Shown here: positions 17,814-25,830 of the stretch, in pieces
Position numbering within the stretch: position 1 is the first letter of the stretch
How the letters are laid out: each line of letters begins with the position of its first letter
Assembly: GCF_016735685.1 (NCBI RefSeq)
Contig: NZ_JAERRA010000002.1
Coordinates: forward strand, 1 to 64,000
Direction of reading: 5' to 3'
DNA from: Piscinibacter lacus
GTDB taxonomy: Bacteria; Pseudomonadota; Gammaproteobacteria; Burkholderiales; Burkholderiaceae_C
DNA: 64,000 nucleotides
Notes under the pieces: generated by a model
What the model was told of the DNA's origin: nothing
What the model saw: only the letters and a program-made list of their open reading frames with translations
Databases searched by the model: none
Made by a program: the position numbers and the translations under genes

Positions 17814-19982
17814 ATGACCCTGCCCCCGCAGCCGCCCGAACGGCGCGCGATCCGCCCCCTGCCCGATGAACTCATCAGCCAGATCGCGGCCGGGGAGGTG
17901 GTCGAGCGCCCCGCCTCCGTGCTGCGCGAGCTCGTCGACAACGCGCTCGATGCCGGCGCCACGCAGATCACCGTCAAGCTCGAAGGCGGCGGCATCCGCC
18001 GCATCGTGGTGGAGGACGACGGCGCCGGCATCCCCGCCGCCGAACTGCCCCTGGCCCTGCAGCGCCATGCCACCAGCAAGATCGCCAGCCTGGGCGAGCT
18101 GGAAGCCGTGGCCAGCCTGGGCTTTCGCGGCGAGGCGCTGGCGGCGATCGCCTCCGTCTCGGAAATGAGCCTGGCCAGCCGCACCGCCGAGGCGCCCCAC
18201 GCCATGCGCCTTGACGCCCGCAGCGGCGAGCTGGCCGCCGCCGCCCGCGGCGTGGGCACCACGGTGGAAGTGCGCGAGCTCTTCTTCAACACCCCCGCCC
18301 GCCGCAAATTCCTCAAGAGCGAAGCCACCGAGCTGGCCCACGGCCTGGAAGCCCTGCGCCGCCACGCCCTGGCCCGGCCCGAGGTCGGCTTTGCCGTGTG
18401 GCATGAAGGCCGGCTGATCGCCCAGTGGCGCGCCCTGGCCCCGGACGCCGCCGACCCCGCCACCCCGCCCGCCGAGGCCGAAGCCCGCGCCCAGGCCCGC
18501 CTGGCCCAGCGGCTGGAAGCCGTGCTCGGCGCCGACTTCGTCCGCGGCAGCCGCCCCCTGCCCGCCCGCCGCCAGGGCGCGGTGGAAGTGGCCGGCCGCA
18601 TCGGCCTGCCCGACCACGCCCGCAGCCGCGCCGACCAGCAATACCTCTACCTGAACGGCCGCTACATCCGCGACAAGCTCATCGCCCACGCCGTGCGCAG
18701 CGCCTACGAAGACGTGCTGCACGGCCAGCGCCAGCCCATCTACTTGCTGTGGCTGAGCGTGCCGCCCGAGCGGGTGGACGTGAACGTGCACCCCGCCAAG
18801 GTGGAAGTGCGCTTCCGCGACGGCCGCGAAGTGCATCAGGCCGTCTTCCACGCGCTGGACGCCGCCCTGGCCGAACGCCGCCCCCAGGCCGCCGGCGCCG
18901 CGCCGCTGCTGGCGGCGCGCGGGCTGGCGCCGCTGGGGGAAGCATCCAGCGACGGCCTGGCCCCGGGGGCAGACGGCCCGGGCGCCTCGGCCACCGGGCC
19001 CTCCACCGCCTGGGCCGCAACGCCCGGAGCCCCCACCCCCGACCGGGCCGCGCCCGGCGCGCTGGCCGCCGGATGGCCCGAGCGCAGCGCCTCATCGCCC
19101 GGAACCGGCCCCACCCTGCCCTACCCCGCCCCGCCCGCCTGGCGCGGCAACAGCGCCCTGGACTTCGGCCGCCCGGCGCCCTTCAACGTGAACGAGCCCC
19201 CCGGCGCCTGGCGCCTGGCCGCCGACGCGCGGGCCGCGGCGGAAGCTGAAGCTGCGGCCCCCACCGGCCCCCAGCCCGCCCCCGAAGCCGGCGCACCCGG
19301 CCACGACCCCGCCCTCACGGGCGCAGCCGTCGGCCCCACCGCCACGCCGCGGTCGCCCGACGCGGACCCCACCCCCGCCTTGCCCGCCTCCGACGACGAC
19401 CGCCCCCTGGGCCGCGCCCTGGCCCAGCTCGGCGGCGTCTACCTGCTGGCCGAAAACCGCCAGGGCCTGCTCATCGTCGACATCCATGCCGCGCACGAAC
19501 GCGTCGTCTACGAACGCCTGAAAGCCCGGCATGCCGAGCTGGCCCTGTCCGCCCAGCCCCTGCTCATCCCCGTGGTGCTGCCGGCCACCCCCACCGAAAT
19601 CGCCACCGCCGAACAGCATGCCCAGGCCCTGAACCAGCTTGGCCTGGACGTGGCCCCGCTCTCCGCCACCGCCCTGGCCCTGCGCAGCCGCCCCGCCGCC
19701 CTGCCCGACGCCGACCTGCCCACCCTGCTGCGCGCCGTGCTGGCCGAACTCGCCCAGGTCGACGGCAGCCGCCTGGTCGAACGCGCCCGCGACGAACTGC
19801 TCGCCACCATGGCCTGCCACGGCGCCGTGCGCGCCAACCGCCGCCTCACCCTGCCTGAAATGGACGCCCTGCTGCGCGACATGGAAACCACCGCCCGCGC
19901 CGACCAATGCAACCACGGCCGGCCGACGTGGCGGCAGATCAGTTTGAGGGAGTTGGATGGGTTGTTTATGAGGGGGCGGTGA
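17814..19982 (+). CDS. mutL: DNA mismatch repair protein MutL (endonuclease type)
   Basis: A 722-residue mismatch repair factor that couples MutS recognition to strand removal. The GHKL ATPase domain comes first (QIAAGEVVERPASV, LVDNALDAGA, GFRGEAL). A long Pro/Ala/Gly-rich linker of about 180 residues explains the extra length over E. coli MutL (615). The C-terminal domain carries DIHAAHERVVYE near residue 556, a variant of the endonuclease motif DQHA-x2-E-x4-E with Ile for Gln, plus ACHGAVRAN-type and QCNHGRPT motifs. It is thus likely an active nicking MutL, as in bacteria lacking MutH. The last 13 codons use AT-richer codons than the rest. Confidence 0.95.
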   Translation: MTLPPQPPERRAIRPLPDELISQIAAGEVVERPASVLRELVDNALDAGATQITVKLEGGGIRRIVVEDDGAGIPAAELPLALQRHATSKIASLGELEAVASLGFRGEALAAIASVSEMSLASRTAEAPHAMRLDARSGELAAAARGVGTTVEVRELFFNTPARRKFLKSEATELAHGLEALRRHALARPEVGFAVWHEGRLIAQWRALAPDAADPATPPAEAEARAQARLAQRLEAVLGADFVRGSRPLPARRQGAVEVAGRIGLPDHARSRADQQYLYLNGRYIRDKLIAHAVRSAYEDVLHGQRQPIYLLWLSVPPERVDVNVHPAKVEVRFRDGREVHQAVFHALDAALAERRPQAAGAAPLLAARGLAPLGEASSDGLAPGADGPGASATGPSTAWAATPGAPTPDRAAPGALAAGWPERSASSPGTGPTLPYPAPPAWRGNSALDFGRPAPFNVNEPPGAWRLAADARAAAEAEAAAPTGPQPAPEAGAPGHDPALTGAAVGPTATPRSPDADPTPALPASDDDRPLGRALAQLGGVYLLAENRQGLLIVDIHAAHERVVYERLKARHAELALSAQPLLIPVVLPATPTEIATAEQHAQALNQLGLDVAPLSATALALRSRPAALPDADLPTLLRAVLAELAQVDGSRLVERARDELLATMACHGAVRANRRLTLPEMDALLRDMETTARADQCNHGRPTWRQISLRELDGLFMRGR

Positions 19983-19987
19983 CCGGG

Positions 19988-20596
19988 TTAGGCCTCACCG
20001 TCGGCTGGTGGTTCACCAGTTGATTCTTCGATGACTTCTTCGACGAGACGCGTGAACTTTGGACTTGACAGGAGCGATCCGCTTGTGGCGTGTTCCAGTT
20101 CATTGATGCCTTCCTTGATAAGTGGAAGGTAATCTGCAACTGAGCGATGAGGCTTGCCCCCGAGGGGCTTGCGCATCATCCAGTGTTCGTTGTTCGTGAA
20201 GAACTTGAAGTGCAGTAGTTCGCCCAACTGTCCGTGAATCGCTGCTAGGCGCCCCGAGACCGGTGTGAACTGTAAGACTGTGGCGCGGCCGCGCTGTTCG
20301 TTTGTCAGTCGTACTGTGCTTGCTCGCCCTGCATCCGGATCAATCGCCAGAAGGCGCTTCAACAGCTTTGTTGCAACGTAATCCGAGATGTCCTTCTTGT
20401 CCTTGCCGATCGACTTGAGTGCTGGGCCAAGGTACTCGTTTAGCCGTGCTTCGATCCCAAATCTCAATTCGAGCGCTGCGTAAAAAATATGTTCCAGAGC
20501 TTCTGTAGTCTCAAACGCCTCGATGTGCTGCTTTGATCGAGCGAGGAAGGATCGTGCCCCAGTGTGGAAGCGCAGAAAAGGGTAGGAATTGTCCAT
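19988..20596 (-). CDS. hypothetical protein in integron-like cassette
   Basis: A 202-residue, largely helical protein that I do not recognise. It has no signal peptide or membrane segment and reads as cytoplasmic. Its N-terminal half is rich in Ala, Leu and Glu (EALEHIFYAALELRF). A possible RLAAIH lies mid-protein but is not a convincing catalytic motif. The ATG at 20596 lies 15 bp after the attC R' side, a normal cassette position. The TAA stop is embedded in the GCCTAAC R'' box of what should be the next attC, but mutL sequence begins immediately after. Codon usage is far less GC-biased than the flanking genes. Confidence 0.7.
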   Translation of the reverse strand: MDNSYPFLRFHTGARSFLARSKQHIEAFETTEALEHIFYAALELRFGIEARLNEYLGPALKSIGKDKKDISDYVATKLLKRLLAIDPDAGRASTVRLTNEQRGRATVLQFTPVSGRLAAIHGQLGELLHFKFFTNNEHWMMRKPLGGKPHRSVADYLPLIKEGINELEHATSGSLLSSPKFTRLVEEVIEESTGEPPADGEA

Positions 20597-20611
20597 CGCA
20601 ATGCTCGTGAG

Positions 20612-20682
20612 GCCTAGCGTTTGAATTCACCAGACGCTGCGCGGCTTTATCGCGCAGCGTGCGGTGGAATGATTGGTTAGGC
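20612..20682 (-). repeat. integron attC recombination site
   Basis: On the minus strand the site begins with R'' GCCTAAC and ends with GCTAGGC, a variant of R' GTTRRRY. Inside, L'' TTCCACC pairs with the complement of L' TTCACC, leaving one extra base on the R''-proximal arm; this extrahelical base is an attC hallmark and sets the orientation. A 10-bp central stem (ACGCTGCGCG with its complement) closes the fold, and unpaired spacers separate the R and L boxes. Length is 71 bp. The R' core has C where the conserved GTT has its first T, so activity may be reduced. Confidence 0.8.
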
Positions 20683-20691
20683 ACCGGCGGG

Positions 20692-21237
20692 TCACTTGAG
20701 GGCACGAAGAAGACTCAACGTGGCTTCGCCGAGCCTTCCGTCGCGCGGAATACCAGTAGCGCCTTGATGAGGGGCGCCAGCGAGTTGCTCCACGAACGCG
20801 GCGGCATCGTGGATGATGCTCCGTACTTCTTTCCAAGTGATATTGAGCGGGCCGAATACATCTTTCTCGGATAGGGCGGCGTCGATGTGGGCAACCGTCT
20901 TATGGCGCACCGTGATGAGAGGGGTCGCCCGACTAGCCAATGAAGAGAAGCGTGCCTCGATATCTTGAAACTTCGTGGGCTCGGCAATGCTGCGCACGAC
21001 CGCCAGATAGTTTGGTAACGACGACGAATCAGAGCGTTTGTCGAACAGGTGCGCCAAGTAGATGAAGCAGGCGGTGTAGTGCGCATCTTGCGATGCGCGG
21101 AAGAAGTCGCTGTGCTTGCTCATGACGCCAGCGAGTTGTGGCTTGGCATCACTCACTTGTGCCCACCAAATGTCATAGTGGGCTTTTGCTCCAGTGGCCG
21201 AGCTTATGAGATCGGAAAGAATCTTGGCGGATTTCAT
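20692..21237 (-). CDS. AbiU2/HEPN-like protein in integron-like cassette
   Basis: A 181-residue helical protein. Residues VRHKTVAHID fit the R-[NDH]-x4-H catalytic signature of HEPN ribonucleases, and the arrangement (long helices before, then a short C-terminal helix pair) resembles AbiU2-type HEPN proteins, known from abortive infection and toxin systems. No antitoxin or nucleotidyltransferase partner is adjacent. The ATG at 21237 is preferred because it lies 2 bp after the lipoprotein gene stop; an alternative start 45 bp upstream would overlap that gene. The stop is followed within 10 bp by the attC R'' box. Family assignment rests on the motif alone. Confidence 0.55.
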   Translation of the reverse strand: MKSAKILSDLISSATGAKAHYDIWWAQVSDAKPQLAGVMSKHSDFFRASQDAHYTACFIYLAHLFDKRSDSSSLPNYLAVVRSIAEPTKFQDIEARFSSLASRATPLITVRHKTVAHIDAALSEKDVFGPLNITWKEVRSIIHDAAAFVEQLAGAPHQGATGIPRDGRLGEATLSLLRALK

Positions 21238-21239
21238 CG

Positions 21240-21659
21240 TCAATAGGTGCTGCAATTCACCGAGCTGCCTATTGTTGTGCAATTGGTCGTTGTAGGTTTT
21301 TGCTTAATAATAACGGGCGCAGGAGTCTGAGGCGGAGGTACATAGCGTTCCCCTGTGAATTTGAAGTCGGGCATTTTTCCGTCTGATGGACCACAGGCAT
21401 AGGTCATGGAGTACCAAGTTACAGGGCCAGGCAGAATATCTGCAATCAATCCACCGGCATGACTTTCGCTTGATATGACACGATAACTGCCTCCGCTGGG
21501 GCAAGTCTGAGATGCCTGCTCAAAACACTTTGACGGATCGGAAGTGCATTTGACAGTCTTTATGGATGTGCCATCTGGCGCTTGGTATTCCTTGACGCTG
21601 GTAGTTGCGCAACCTGTAAGAAGTACCGCCATAACTAAGGGGATGGATCGAAATTTCAT
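21240..21659 (-). CDS. small cysteine-rich lipoprotein
   Basis: A 139-residue predicted lipoprotein with signal MKFRSIPLVMAVLLTGC (lipobox LTGC). The mature part has several cysteines, the segment PGPVTWYSMTYACGPSDGK, a Pro-rich stretch, and a C-terminus NCTTIGSSVNCSTY of a type seen in unnamed proteobacterial lipoproteins. Function is unknown. A GAGGAG ribosome site precedes the ATG. It runs into the HEPN-like gene with a 2-bp gap, so the two are co-translated or form a two-gene cassette. Codon use is AT-richer than the chromosome around it. Confidence 0.75.
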   Translation of the reverse strand: MKFRSIPLVMAVLLTGCATTSVKEYQAPDGTSIKTVKCTSDPSKCFEQASQTCPSGGSYRVISSESHAGGLIADILPGPVTWYSMTYACGPSDGKMPDFKFTGERYVPPPQTPAPVIIKQKPTTTNCTTIGSSVNCSTY

Positions 21660-21973
21660 TGTTTGCTCCTCATGTTGGGCCAGGCATGATGCTGTGCCCG
21701 ACGTACTTTAGACATCAACCCAGCACCTGCCGCTTGACGCCCAATGTTCCAAACGCGCCGACGTTACACGCTCCGGCCTCCTGAGGGCGGCCCCCTCCTT
21801 CGGGGCACTTGCCAAGCGCATTAGGCGGCTCATTCGAACAAGGCCGATGGCATGTCGCCGGACCGACGTCGTTCCACGGCCCGGCCAAGCTTTGACTGAC
21901 ACCTGCGGCCGTTTCGGCACTTGCGCCTGGGCTCAGGCTGCCGGCGGCACGGATCTGGCTCGCTCCCTCGTCC
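21660..21973. other. right flank of the island, no gene
   Basis: No gene is supported. On the minus strand GCCTAAT (about 21824-21830) and ATTGGGC (21738-21744) resemble degenerate attC outer boxes about 90 bp apart with GC-rich hairpins between them, but neither has the GTT core. Composition switches back to high GC across this stretch. The right half is the upstream region of ynfA. Confidence 0.4.
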
Positions 21974-22309
21974 ATGGACCTTCTCAAAACCTTCAGCCTC
22001 TTCGTGCTCACCGCCCTGGCCGAGATCGTCGGCTGCTACTTGCCCAGCCTCTGGCTCAGCCAGGGGCGCAGCGCCTGGTGGCTGTTGCCGGGTGCCGCCA
22101 GCCTGGCCCTGTTCGCGTGGTTGCTCAGCCTGCATCCGGCGGCTTCCGGCCGGGTCTATGCGGCGTATGGCGGGGTCTACATCGCGGTGGCCCTGCTGTG
22201 GCTGTGGGGCGTGGACGGCCTCAAGCCCCGGCCCAGCGACTGGCTCGGGGCGGGCCTGGCCCTGGCGGGGATGGCGGTGATCGTGATGGGTGGGCGAGAG
22301 GGTGGCTGA
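21974..22309 (+). CDS. ynfA: YnfA family (UPF0060) small membrane protein
   Basis: A 111-residue protein with four transmembrane helices and the family segments [25 protein letters not shown] and [11 protein letters not shown]. YnfA proteins resemble small multidrug resistance transporters, and some export dyes or antimicrobials; the physiological substrate is unclear. The gene stands alone between the cassette island and the pseudouridine synthase gene. Confidence 0.9.
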   Translation: MDLLKTFSLFVLTALAEIVGCYLPSLWLSQGRSAWWLLPGAASLALFAWLLSLHPAASGRVYAAYGGVYIAVALLWLWGVDGLKPRPSDWLGAGLALAGMAVIVMGGREGG

Positions 22310-22506
22310 GGCTTCGCGCCGCACCATGGTCCAATCCACCCCCGCAGCGGACCGGCCTCCAGCCGCCCCCGCACCGCGTCCGGGCCCCTTGAGGCGCCCG
22401 GCTGACCCCCTCCCCCGCCCTTGCCGAGAGGCAACGCGGGCCCGGGCCGCGCCCCGATCTGTCTTCGGCGCCGCCCCTGCCATCGCCCCGCCCGGGGCCT
22501 GCCACC

Positions 22507-24675
22507 ATGGCCACCCTCAAGCTCCCCCCCAAGTCGCCCCGTCCGCAAGCGGACCGGCGCCAGGACAAGCGCAGTCCCGTGCGCGGCATCACGCCGACCG
22601 GCCGCCACCTGCACCAGAAGCACGAGAAGCACGAGAAGCAGCAGCGCGACGAAGCGCCGGCCCGCGTGCTGCCCGATCCGGGCCGTCCGCCGCGCGGTGA
22701 TCGCCCGGCCTTCGGCGGCCCGCGCCGCGACGGCGAGGCCCCGCGCAGCCCGCGGCCCGAGCGCGGCGCCGCCCCCGGCGGCTGGCGCGACGAGCGCCCC
22801 CGGCCCGACCCCCGGGGCGAGCGCGGCGAGCGCCCGCGCTTTGGCGGCCCGCGGCCCGAGGGCGGTGGCTTCCGCCAGGGTCCGCGGCCGGAGGGCGGCG
22901 GCTTCCGCGACGGCCCGCGCCGCGAGGACGGCGGCCCGCGCTTTGACGACCGGCGCCGCAGCGGCCCGGGCGGCAGCTTCGGCAACGACCGCCGGCCGGC
23001 GCCGCCGCGTGAGGCCGGCTTCCGCCCGCCGCGCGAGGGCGAGGGCAGCGGCTGGGCGCCGCCGCGGGACGAGCGACCGCGCGGCCCGCGCCCCGACCCG
23101 GCCTTCCGCCGCGCCGGCGAAGGCCCGGACGAGCGCCCGCGCTTCGGCCCCCGGCCCGATCATCGCGGGGGCCCGCAGGATCGCGGCCCCGGCCCGCGCT
23201 TCGAGCCGCGCGGCCCGCGGCCAGACGGCGAGCGCAGCGGCGGCACCGATCGCTTCGGCGGCGACCGCGGCCCGCGCCGTGAAGGCGGTTTCCGGCATGA
23301 GGACCCGCGGGGTTCGGGCGGGGATCGGCCGCGCTTCGGCAGCCAGGGTGGTTCGGGCGGAGATCGCCCGCGCTTCGGCGGTCAAGGCGGCCCGGGCGGA
23401 GATCGCCCGCGCTTCGGCGGCCAAGGCGGCCCCGGTGGGGATCGCCCCCGCTTCGGCGGCCAAGGCGGCCCGGGTGGGGATCGCCCCCGCTTCGGCGGCC
23501 AAGGCGGTCCCGGCGGAGATCGGCCCCGCTTCGGCGGCCAGGGCGGTCCGGGTGGAGACCGTCCCCGCTTCGGTGCCCAGAGCGGCCCCGGCAGTGACCG
23601 CCCGCGCTTCGACGACCGCGGCCCGCGCGAGGGGGGCCCGCGCTTCGATCCGCGTGGTGGCCGGTCGGAGGGCTTCCGCCCCGACGAGCGTCGCGGCCCG
23701 CAGGGCGGTGGCGGGGGCGGCGCCTGGGGCGGCGGCCCGCAGGGCGATCGGGATCGCGCGGGGTCGCAGGGCGGGCCGGCACGGTCGGGTTGGCCGCAGC
23801 CGCAGGCTTCGGCACGCGGCGCTTATGGCCGCCCGGCCGCACGCGACGCGGACGATGAGGACGACGATTTCCCGGCCCACGCGCCGGGCTCGCTGCGCCT
23901 GTCGAAGCGCCTGGCGGAGCTGGGCCATGCCTCGCGCCGCGAGGCCGACGACTGGATCGCCGCCGGGTGGGTGAAGGTGGACGGCCAGGTGGTGGACACC
24001 CTGGGCGCCCGCGTGCTGCCCAGCCAGCAGGTGGAGATCGACCCGCGCGCCCGCGAGCTGCAATCGCGTCAGGTGACGGTGCTGCTGCACAAGCCGGTGG
24101 GCCTGGTGAGCGGCCAGGCAGAGGACGGGCACCAGCCCGCCATCACCCTGGTGACGCCGGAGAACCGCTCGGGCGCCGATGCCAGCGGCATCGACTGGCA
24201 GGCCCACCATCTGCGGCATCTGGCGGTTGCGGGGCGGCTGGATGTGGATTCCTCCGGCCTGCTGGTGCTGACGCAGGACGGCCGCATTGCGCGCACGCTG
24301 ATCGGCGAGCGCGAGGAGGACGACGACAACGGCGTGGAGAAGGAGTACCTGGTCCGCGTGGAATGGTTCGAGCGGCCCGAGCTGGGCGCCGAAGCCGATC
24401 TGAAGACCCTCTTCCCCGAGGATCGCGTGCTGACCCTGCGTCATGGCCTGAGCCTGGACGGAAAGGCGCTGCGGCCGGCGCGGGTGTCGTGGCAGAACGA
24501 GACGACGCTGCGCTTCGTGCTGCGCGAGGGCCGCAAGCGGCAGATCCGCCGGATGTGCGAGCTGGTCGGCCTGAAGGTGACGGGCCTCAAGCGCGTGCGC
24601 ATCGGCCGCGTGGCGCTGGCCTCGCTGCCGCCGGGCCAGTGGCGCTACCTCGCCCCGTGGGAAAAGTTCGACTGA
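22507..24675 (+). CDS. RsuA/RluB/RluF-family pseudouridine synthase with long GR-rich N-terminus
   Basis: A 722-residue protein in two parts. Residues 1 to about 455 are disordered and dominated by Gly, Arg, Asp, Pro and Phe, including eight copies of a 13-residue unit ending DRPRF. From about 461 there is an S4 RNA-binding domain ([17 protein letters not shown]) and then the synthase domain, with catalytic Asp in [13 protein letters not shown] (about 579) and the C-terminal [11 protein letters not shown]. It isomerises uridine in 23S rRNA or tRNA. The HKPVGLVSG and [10 protein letters not shown] segments look more RluF-like than RluB-like, so the exact target is left open. The extension is far longer than in E. 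coli homologues (about 290 residues). Confidence 0.88.
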   Translation: MATLKLPPKSPRPQADRRQDKRSPVRGITPTGRHLHQKHEKHEKQQRDEAPARVLPDPGRPPRGDRPAFGGPRRDGEAPRSPRPERGAAPGGWRDERPRPDPRGERGERPRFGGPRPEGGGFRQGPRPEGGGFRDGPRREDGGPRFDDRRRSGPGGSFGNDRRPAPPREAGFRPPREGEGSGWAPPRDERPRGPRPDPAFRRAGEGPDERPRFGPRPDHRGGPQDRGPGPRFEPRGPRPDGERSGGTDRFGGDRGPRREGGFRHEDPRGSGGDRPRFGSQGGSGGDRPRFGGQGGPGGDRPRFGGQGGPGGDRPRFGGQGGPGGDRPRFGGQGGPGGDRPRFGGQGGPGGDRPRFGAQSGPGSDRPRFDDRGPREGGPRFDPRGGRSEGFRPDERRGPQGGGGGGAWGGGPQGDRDRAGSQGGPARSGWPQPQASARGAYGRPAARDADDEDDDFPAHAPGSLRLSKRLAELGHASRREADDWIAAGWVKVDGQVVDTLGARVLPSQQVEIDPRARELQSRQVTVLLHKPVGLVSGQAEDGHQPAITLVTPENRSGADASGIDWQAHHLRHLAVAGRLDVDSSGLLVLTQDGRIARTLIGEREEDDDNGVEKEYLVRVEWFERPELGAEADLKTLFPEDRVLTLRHGLSLDGKALRPARVSWQNETTLRFVLREGRKRQIRRMCELVGLKVTGLKRVRIGRVALASLPPGQWRYLAPWEKFD
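23311..23622 (+). repeat. eight tandem 39-bp repeats in the pseudouridine synthase gene
   Basis: Eight in-frame 39-bp units encode variants of [13 protein letters not shown]. The central units (about 23389-23544) are nearly identical in protein, with silent differences in DNA. The array lies wholly inside the low-complexity N-terminal coding region, and copy number changes of one unit would keep the frame. Confidence 0.9.
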
Positions 24676-24718
24676 GCGGCGGCGCGGCCCGGCCGGGCCG
24701 GGGCGCGGGGGGTGGGCG

Positions 24719-25732
24719 ATGAGGCCCGGCCTGCGCCTGGCCCTGGCCGGCCCCACCGCCAGCGGCAAGACGGCGGCGGCCCTGGCCCTGGCCGCGCGGC
24801 TGCGCGCGCGCCATGGCCTGGCGGTGGAGATCGTCAGCGTCGATTCGGCCCTGGTCTACCGCGGCATGGACTGCGGCACGGCCAAGCCCAGCGCAGCCGA
24901 GCGGGCGGCGGTTCCGCACCACCTGATCGACGTGATCGACCCGGCCGAGCCCTTTTCGGCCGCCCGCTTCGTGGCCGAGGCGCAGGCGGCGATGGCCGAC
25001 ATCGCGGCGCGCGGCGCGCTGCCCCTGCTGGTCGGCGGGACGATGCTGTACTTCAAGGCCCTGTTCGACGGCCTGGACGAGCTGCCGCCCGCCGACCCTG
25101 CGCTGCGCGCGCAGATCGAGGCCGAGGCCGCCGCCCGCGGCTGGCCGGCCCTGCATGCCGAGCTGGCGGCGGTGGACCCGGCCAGCGCCGCCCGCCTGGC
25201 GCCCGGCGACCGGCAGCGGGTGGGCCGCGCGCTGGAGGTGTGGCGGGCCAGCGGCCGGCCGCTGTCGGCCTTCCACAGCGGGCGCTTCGACAAGCCGGCC
25301 CGCGCCGACAGCGGCCCGGCCGACACCCTGCTCTTCAGCCTGGAGCCGCAGGACCGCAGCGGCCTGCATGCCCGCATCGCCCAACGCTTCGAGGCCATGC
25401 TGGACGGCGCCCTGCCCGACGAGCTGCGCGCCCTGCGCGCCCGCGGCGACCTGCATCCCGAGCTGCCCTCGATGCGCTGCGTGGGCTACCGCCAGGGCTG
25501 GGCCGTGCTGGATGCGCTGGCCGCCCAGGGCCACCCGGCCGCCGTGGCCGGCCCGCTGCCGCCCGCCGCCCGCGCCCGCTGGGCCGAGGAAGGCGCCGCC
25601 GCCACCCGGCAACTGGCCAAGCGCCAGATGACCTGGCTGCGCAGCCTGCCCTGGCGCCACGTGATCGCCGCCGAAACGCCGGCCGAGGCGGTGGCCGACA
25701 CGCTCGCCGACGCGCTGGACGCGCGGCGCTGA
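24719..25732 (+). CDS. miaA: tRNA dimethylallyltransferase
   Basis: A 337-residue enzyme that adds a dimethylallyl group to A37 of tRNAs reading UNN codons. It has the P-loop GPTASGKT at residues 11-18, the [16 protein letters not shown] segment that binds substrate, [10 protein letters not shown], and the C-terminal RCVGYRQGW and KRQMTWLR segments. In E. coli and many proteobacteria miaA directly follows mutL; here 4.7 kb separates them. It is convergent with the cellulose operon. Confidence 0.95.
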   Translation: MRPGLRLALAGPTASGKTAAALALAARLRARHGLAVEIVSVDSALVYRGMDCGTAKPSAAERAAVPHHLIDVIDPAEPFSAARFVAEAQAAMADIAARGALPLLVGGTMLYFKALFDGLDELPPADPALRAQIEAEAAARGWPALHAELAAVDPASAARLAPGDRQRVGRALEVWRASGRPLSAFHSGRFDKPARADSGPADTLLFSLEPQDRSGLHARIAQRFEAMLDGALPDELRALRARGDLHPELPSMRCVGYRQGWAVLDALAAQGHPAAVAGPLPPAARARWAEEGAAATRQLAKRQMTWLRSLPWRHVIAAETPAEAVADTLADALDARR

Positions 25733-25830
25733 ACGCAGTCGGCGGATCACCGCCGGCCGACGTCTCCAGACTTGATGCGCAGCGCCTGCGCGCCACGGGG
25801 CCAGCGCGAGCCCGGGCCGGCCCGCGCCGA

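Larger units (their letters stand above)
19986..21750 (-). mobile_element. integron-like gene cassette island without integrase
   Basis: About 1.7 kb between mutL and ynfA is clearly lower in GC than its surroundings and carries three small minus-strand genes. The unknown gene and the HEPN-like gene are each followed by GCCTAAC, the R'' box of an integron attC: at 19987-19993 it overlaps a stop codon, and at 20676-20682 it lies just after one. The second belongs to a well-formed attC. No intI gene or clear attI is in the window, so this resembles an isolated attC cluster. The right boundary is uncertain, because a degenerate attC-like stretch may lie around 21738-21830. Confidence 0.65.

Noticed and set aside
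21738-21830. A second full attC upstream of the lipoprotein gene
   Set aside because: The outer boxes are only approximate (GCCTAAT, ATTGGGC), no GTT core is present and the L boxes pair poorly. It is kept only as a possible degenerate remnant.
23311-23622. Regular 39-bp repeats considered as a CRISPR array
   Set aside because: The units are contiguous without unique spacers, in frame, and encode a repeated peptide.
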